This document shows positions 6,661-8,007 of a DNA stretch of 8,007 bases, piece by piece. The notes below the pieces were generated by a model, which was not told where the DNA came from, did no database searches, and saw only the letters and a list, made by a program, of their open reading frames with translations. The position numbers and the translations under genes were made by a program. Source of the stretch: Oscillospiraceae bacterium (GTDB lineage: Bacteria; Bacillota; Clostridia; Oscillospirales; Ruminococcaceae). The stretch is taken from NCBI GenBank assembly GCA_017416665.1, contig JAFQBO010000057.1, positions 1 to 8,007 on the forward strand, given 5' to 3'. Each line of letters begins with the position of its first letter. Within the stretch, counting starts at the first letter, position 1.

Positions 6661-7785
6661 TTACCTCCAGATTTCTTCAATGGTGTCCGCAAGATATTTT
6701 TCCTGCTGTTCACACATGGATTTACCGTACATTTCCTCATAGAAATTCTTGACAAACTCAACAGGACTTTTCTGTACCGACTCATCAATCTCCTTTAATA
6801 CTGTAACATGATTTTTAGTGATATTATTATAGTCAACATGCATTATGTTTTTATAGATAATTCTGAGCTTGTTCATTGCATCAGGTTCGGCAGTATCATT
6901 CGTGAGAATAACACGGACATAACTTTCCGTGTCAATATTCTTATAAAAATCGGGTGACATAATATCGTTGTACTCGCCTTCAATTTCAATCATATCATGT
7001 AACGGCACAAGCGGAACGAGTGAAACATCAACACTTCCCTTTTCTTTTATATCTATTATCGGAACGCTTTTATCATATCTGCTTTCGGAAAAGGAGTACT
7101 TGAGAATTGAACCCGAATATCTGATATTTTCAGCCATTTTCTGTGGGCTGTGGATATGACCGAGAGCAGCATAATCGAAGTCTTTGTATATGTCTGCCTC
7201 AACATTATCAAGTCCGCCGACGGAAAGCAGTTCCGAATCGCTCACCTTTGCGTTGGTGATAAACTGATGCGAAAGGATAACATTACGCTGTGACTTGTCG
7301 ATATTCATTTCAGAAACTACCTTTGCAACCGCCTGATTGTAGTCTGTAATTTTTTCATCAGGATAAATACTTCGCACATCAATCGGACGTATGAACGGCA
7401 AAAGATAGAAATTAACATTTCCGTGCTCATCATCAAAGGTAACTTTTTTCACGTCACCCGTCAGCTGTTTTGATATATACACATCACTTGCCTCAATAAG
7501 ACTGCTTGCAAACGAAAGACGTTCGGCACTGTCATGGTTACCGCTTATAATCAGCACTTTAAGATTAAGCTTTACCAGATCTGTAAGAAATTCATCAAAA
7601 AGCTTTACCGCCTCAACAGACGGTGTGTTTTTATCGTAAACATCACCTGAAATCATTACAACATCTACGTTGTTTTCGACAGCAATGTTTTTAACCTGTT
7701 CAAGAACATGCCTCTGATCTGGTATCATAGAAAATTTGTATATTATTTTTCCTATGTGTAAATCACCAAGATGCAGTAATTTCAT
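6661..7785 (-). CDS. sbcD: Exonuclease SbcCD subunit D (Mre11-like nuclease)
   Basis: A 374-residue calcineurin-like metallophosphoesterase, the Mn-dependent nuclease subunit of SbcCD. It has 3'-5' exonuclease and hairpin-cutting endonuclease activity under control of the SbcC ATPase. All five phosphoesterase motifs are present: GDLHIG (Asp8, His10), GDVYD (Asp48), GNHD (Asn83, His84), SHQ (His173) and GHIHSPQ (His210, His212). The region after about 220 is the capping and SbcC-binding C-terminal part, less conserved. Length is typical (about 370-400). The ATG at 7785 has AAAGGAG (7794-7800) 8 nt upstream. It is first in the sbcDC unit. I could not identify a convincing promoter: the only good -10 hexamer upstream (TATAAT, 7896-7891) lies in a dispersed repeat and lacks a -35. 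Confidence 0.97.
   Translation of the reverse strand: MKLLHLGDLHIGKIIYKFSMIPDQRHVLEQVKNIAVENNVDVVMISGDVYDKNTPSVEAVKLFDEFLTDLVKLNLKVLIISGNHDSAERLSFASSLIEASDVYISKQLTGDVKKVTFDDEHGNVNFYLLPFIRPIDVRSIYPDEKITDYNQAVAKVVSEMNIDKSQRNVILSHQFITNAKVSDSELLSVGGLDNVEADIYKDFDYAALGHIHSPQKMAENIRYSGSILKYSFSESRYDKSVPIIDIKEKGSVDVSLVPLVPLHDMIEIEGEYNDIMSPDFYKNIDTESYVRVILTNDTAEPDAMNKLRIIYKNIMHVDYNNITKNHVTVLKEIDESVQKSPVEFVKNFYEEMYGKSMCEQQEKYLADTIEEIWR
6664..6668 (-). promoter_or_regulatory. sbcC Shine-Dalgarno site inside the last sbcD codons
   Basis: GGAGG is formed by the terminal Trp-Arg codons of sbcD (TGG AGG), followed by the TAA stop and 3 nt before the sbcC ATG, a spacing of 6 nt. Ribosomes ending sbcD are therefore positioned to restart on sbcC, which fits the need for matched subunit supply. 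Confidence 0.85.
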
Positions 7786-7813
7786 TTTAAAATCTCCTTT
7801 AATTTATTTTTCT

Positions 7814-7835
7814 GTTCTTTTTTGAAAAAAAGAAC
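7814..7835. repeat. 10-bp A/T-rich hairpin in the sbcD leader
   Basis: GTTCTTTTTT (7814-7823) and its exact complement AAAAAAGAAC (7826-7835) enclose only GA, so the real loop must be slightly larger. It lies 14 nt upstream of the sbcD ribosome binding site. No U-run follows on either strand, so it is not a standard terminator. Similar sequences recur as dispersed repeats in related genomes in my recollection, unchecked. Confidence 0.6.
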
Positions 7836-7845
7836 CAAAAAACTT

Positions 7846-7918
7846 GCCGGGTGTCCCCGGCGGGACATTTTCGGGCATATATTATGCGTTATTATAATTT
7901 AATGCACGATGGGTTATC
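7846..7918. repeat. Dispersed intergenic element, copy B (GC hairpin plus 30-nt block)
   Basis: Plus-strand order: hairpin GCCGGG-TGTC-CCCGGC (7846-7861), GGGACAT (7862-7868), a small hairpin GCATA-TAT-TATGC (7875-7887), then the 30-nt block (7889-7918) that matches copy A (3007-3036) at 29 of 30 positions. Both copies have the same orientation relative to the gene downstream on the minus strand (sbcD here, trmL for copy A). Function unknown. Confidence 0.75.
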
Positions 7919-7921
7919 ATA

Positions 7922-7939
7922 GATAAATTATTATTTATC
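7922..7939. repeat. Short perfect hairpin next to copy B
   Basis: GATAAAT (7922-7928), loop TATT, ATTTATC (7933-7939). It directly follows the 30-nt block and is not present at the same place after copy A. Confidence 0.5.
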
Positions 7940-7976
7940 GCATAAACATTTTGTTGTCTGTGTCTGTAATTTGTAG

Positions 7977-7998
7977 GGTGCGGCGCCTTCGACGCACC
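7977..7998. repeat. GC-rich hairpin repeat at the right edge
   Basis: GGTGCGGCG (7977-7985), loop CCTT, CGACGCACC (7990-7998): a 9-bp stem with a single G/A mismatch, preceded by TTTGTAG. Its GC content stands out from the AT-rich surroundings. The GTAGGG-stem-loop form resembles dispersed hairpin repeats that I recall from gut Clostridia, not checked. The element may continue past the window. Confidence 0.6.
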
Positions 7999-8007
7999 GC
8001 CGATTAA

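Noticed and set aside
7889..7920. TATAAT in repeat copy B as the sbcD promoter
   Set aside because: The hexamer at -35 spacing is TGATAA, a poor match, there is no extended -10, and the same TATAAT is part of the conserved repeat in copy A, where another strong promoter is present.
1..8007. CRISPR arrays, tRNA/rRNA genes, prophage, toxin-antitoxin or defence genes
   Set aside because: No regularly spaced repeats, no cloverleaf-like sequence and no such protein families were seen on either strand. SbcCD is treated as housekeeping repair here.

Overview
The window looks like a chromosomal housekeeping segment from a low-to-moderate GC Gram-positive anaerobe. My best guess is class Clostridia, near Ruminococcus/Oscillospiraceae. 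The grounds are Gram-positive AGGAGG-type ribosome binding sites, sigma-A-like TTGAAA-17-TATAAT promoters, AT-rich intergenic DNA with GC-rich dispersed hairpin repeats, and the protein families present (a DegV/FakB-type protein, a lone ECF S component, a Firmicutes-sized SbcCD). The taxonomic call is inference and no similarity search was run. All six recognised genes are on the minus strand, so transcription runs right to left.

Reading in the direction of transcription: positions 7786-8007 hold no gene but are packed with stem-loops and dispersed repeats. sbcD (7785-6661) and sbcC (6657-3868) form a tightly coupled pair encoding the two subunits of the SbcCD (Mre11-Rad50 type) nuclease. A promoter whose -35 box overlaps the sbcC stop codon then drives an ECF-transporter S component (3744-3109), which ends in a rho-independent terminator. 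The gap 2882-3108 holds a second copy of the repeat seen upstream of sbcD, plus a strong promoter for trmL (2881-2387) and a DegV-family gene (2372-1497), which are separated by 14 bases. A 310-base gap (1187-1496) contains a likely promoter and a 167-bp imperfect palindrome. The last gene is pgk (start 1186), which runs off the left edge a few codons short of its end.

The genes do not form one pathway. SbcCD processes DNA ends and hairpins. TrmL modifies the tRNA wobble base. The DegV protein probably binds a fatty acid. The S component imports an unidentified vitamin-like compound with an EcfAAT module encoded elsewhere. PGK is glycolytic.

I see no phage, CRISPR, toxin-antitoxin or defence locus, and no clearly new gene system. 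The unexplained signal is in the intergenic DNA. It consists of (i) a two-copy element with a conserved 30-nt block and a hairpin whose stem changes by compensatory pairs around an identical TGTC loop, and (ii) the long palindrome that would lie in the pgk leader transcript.
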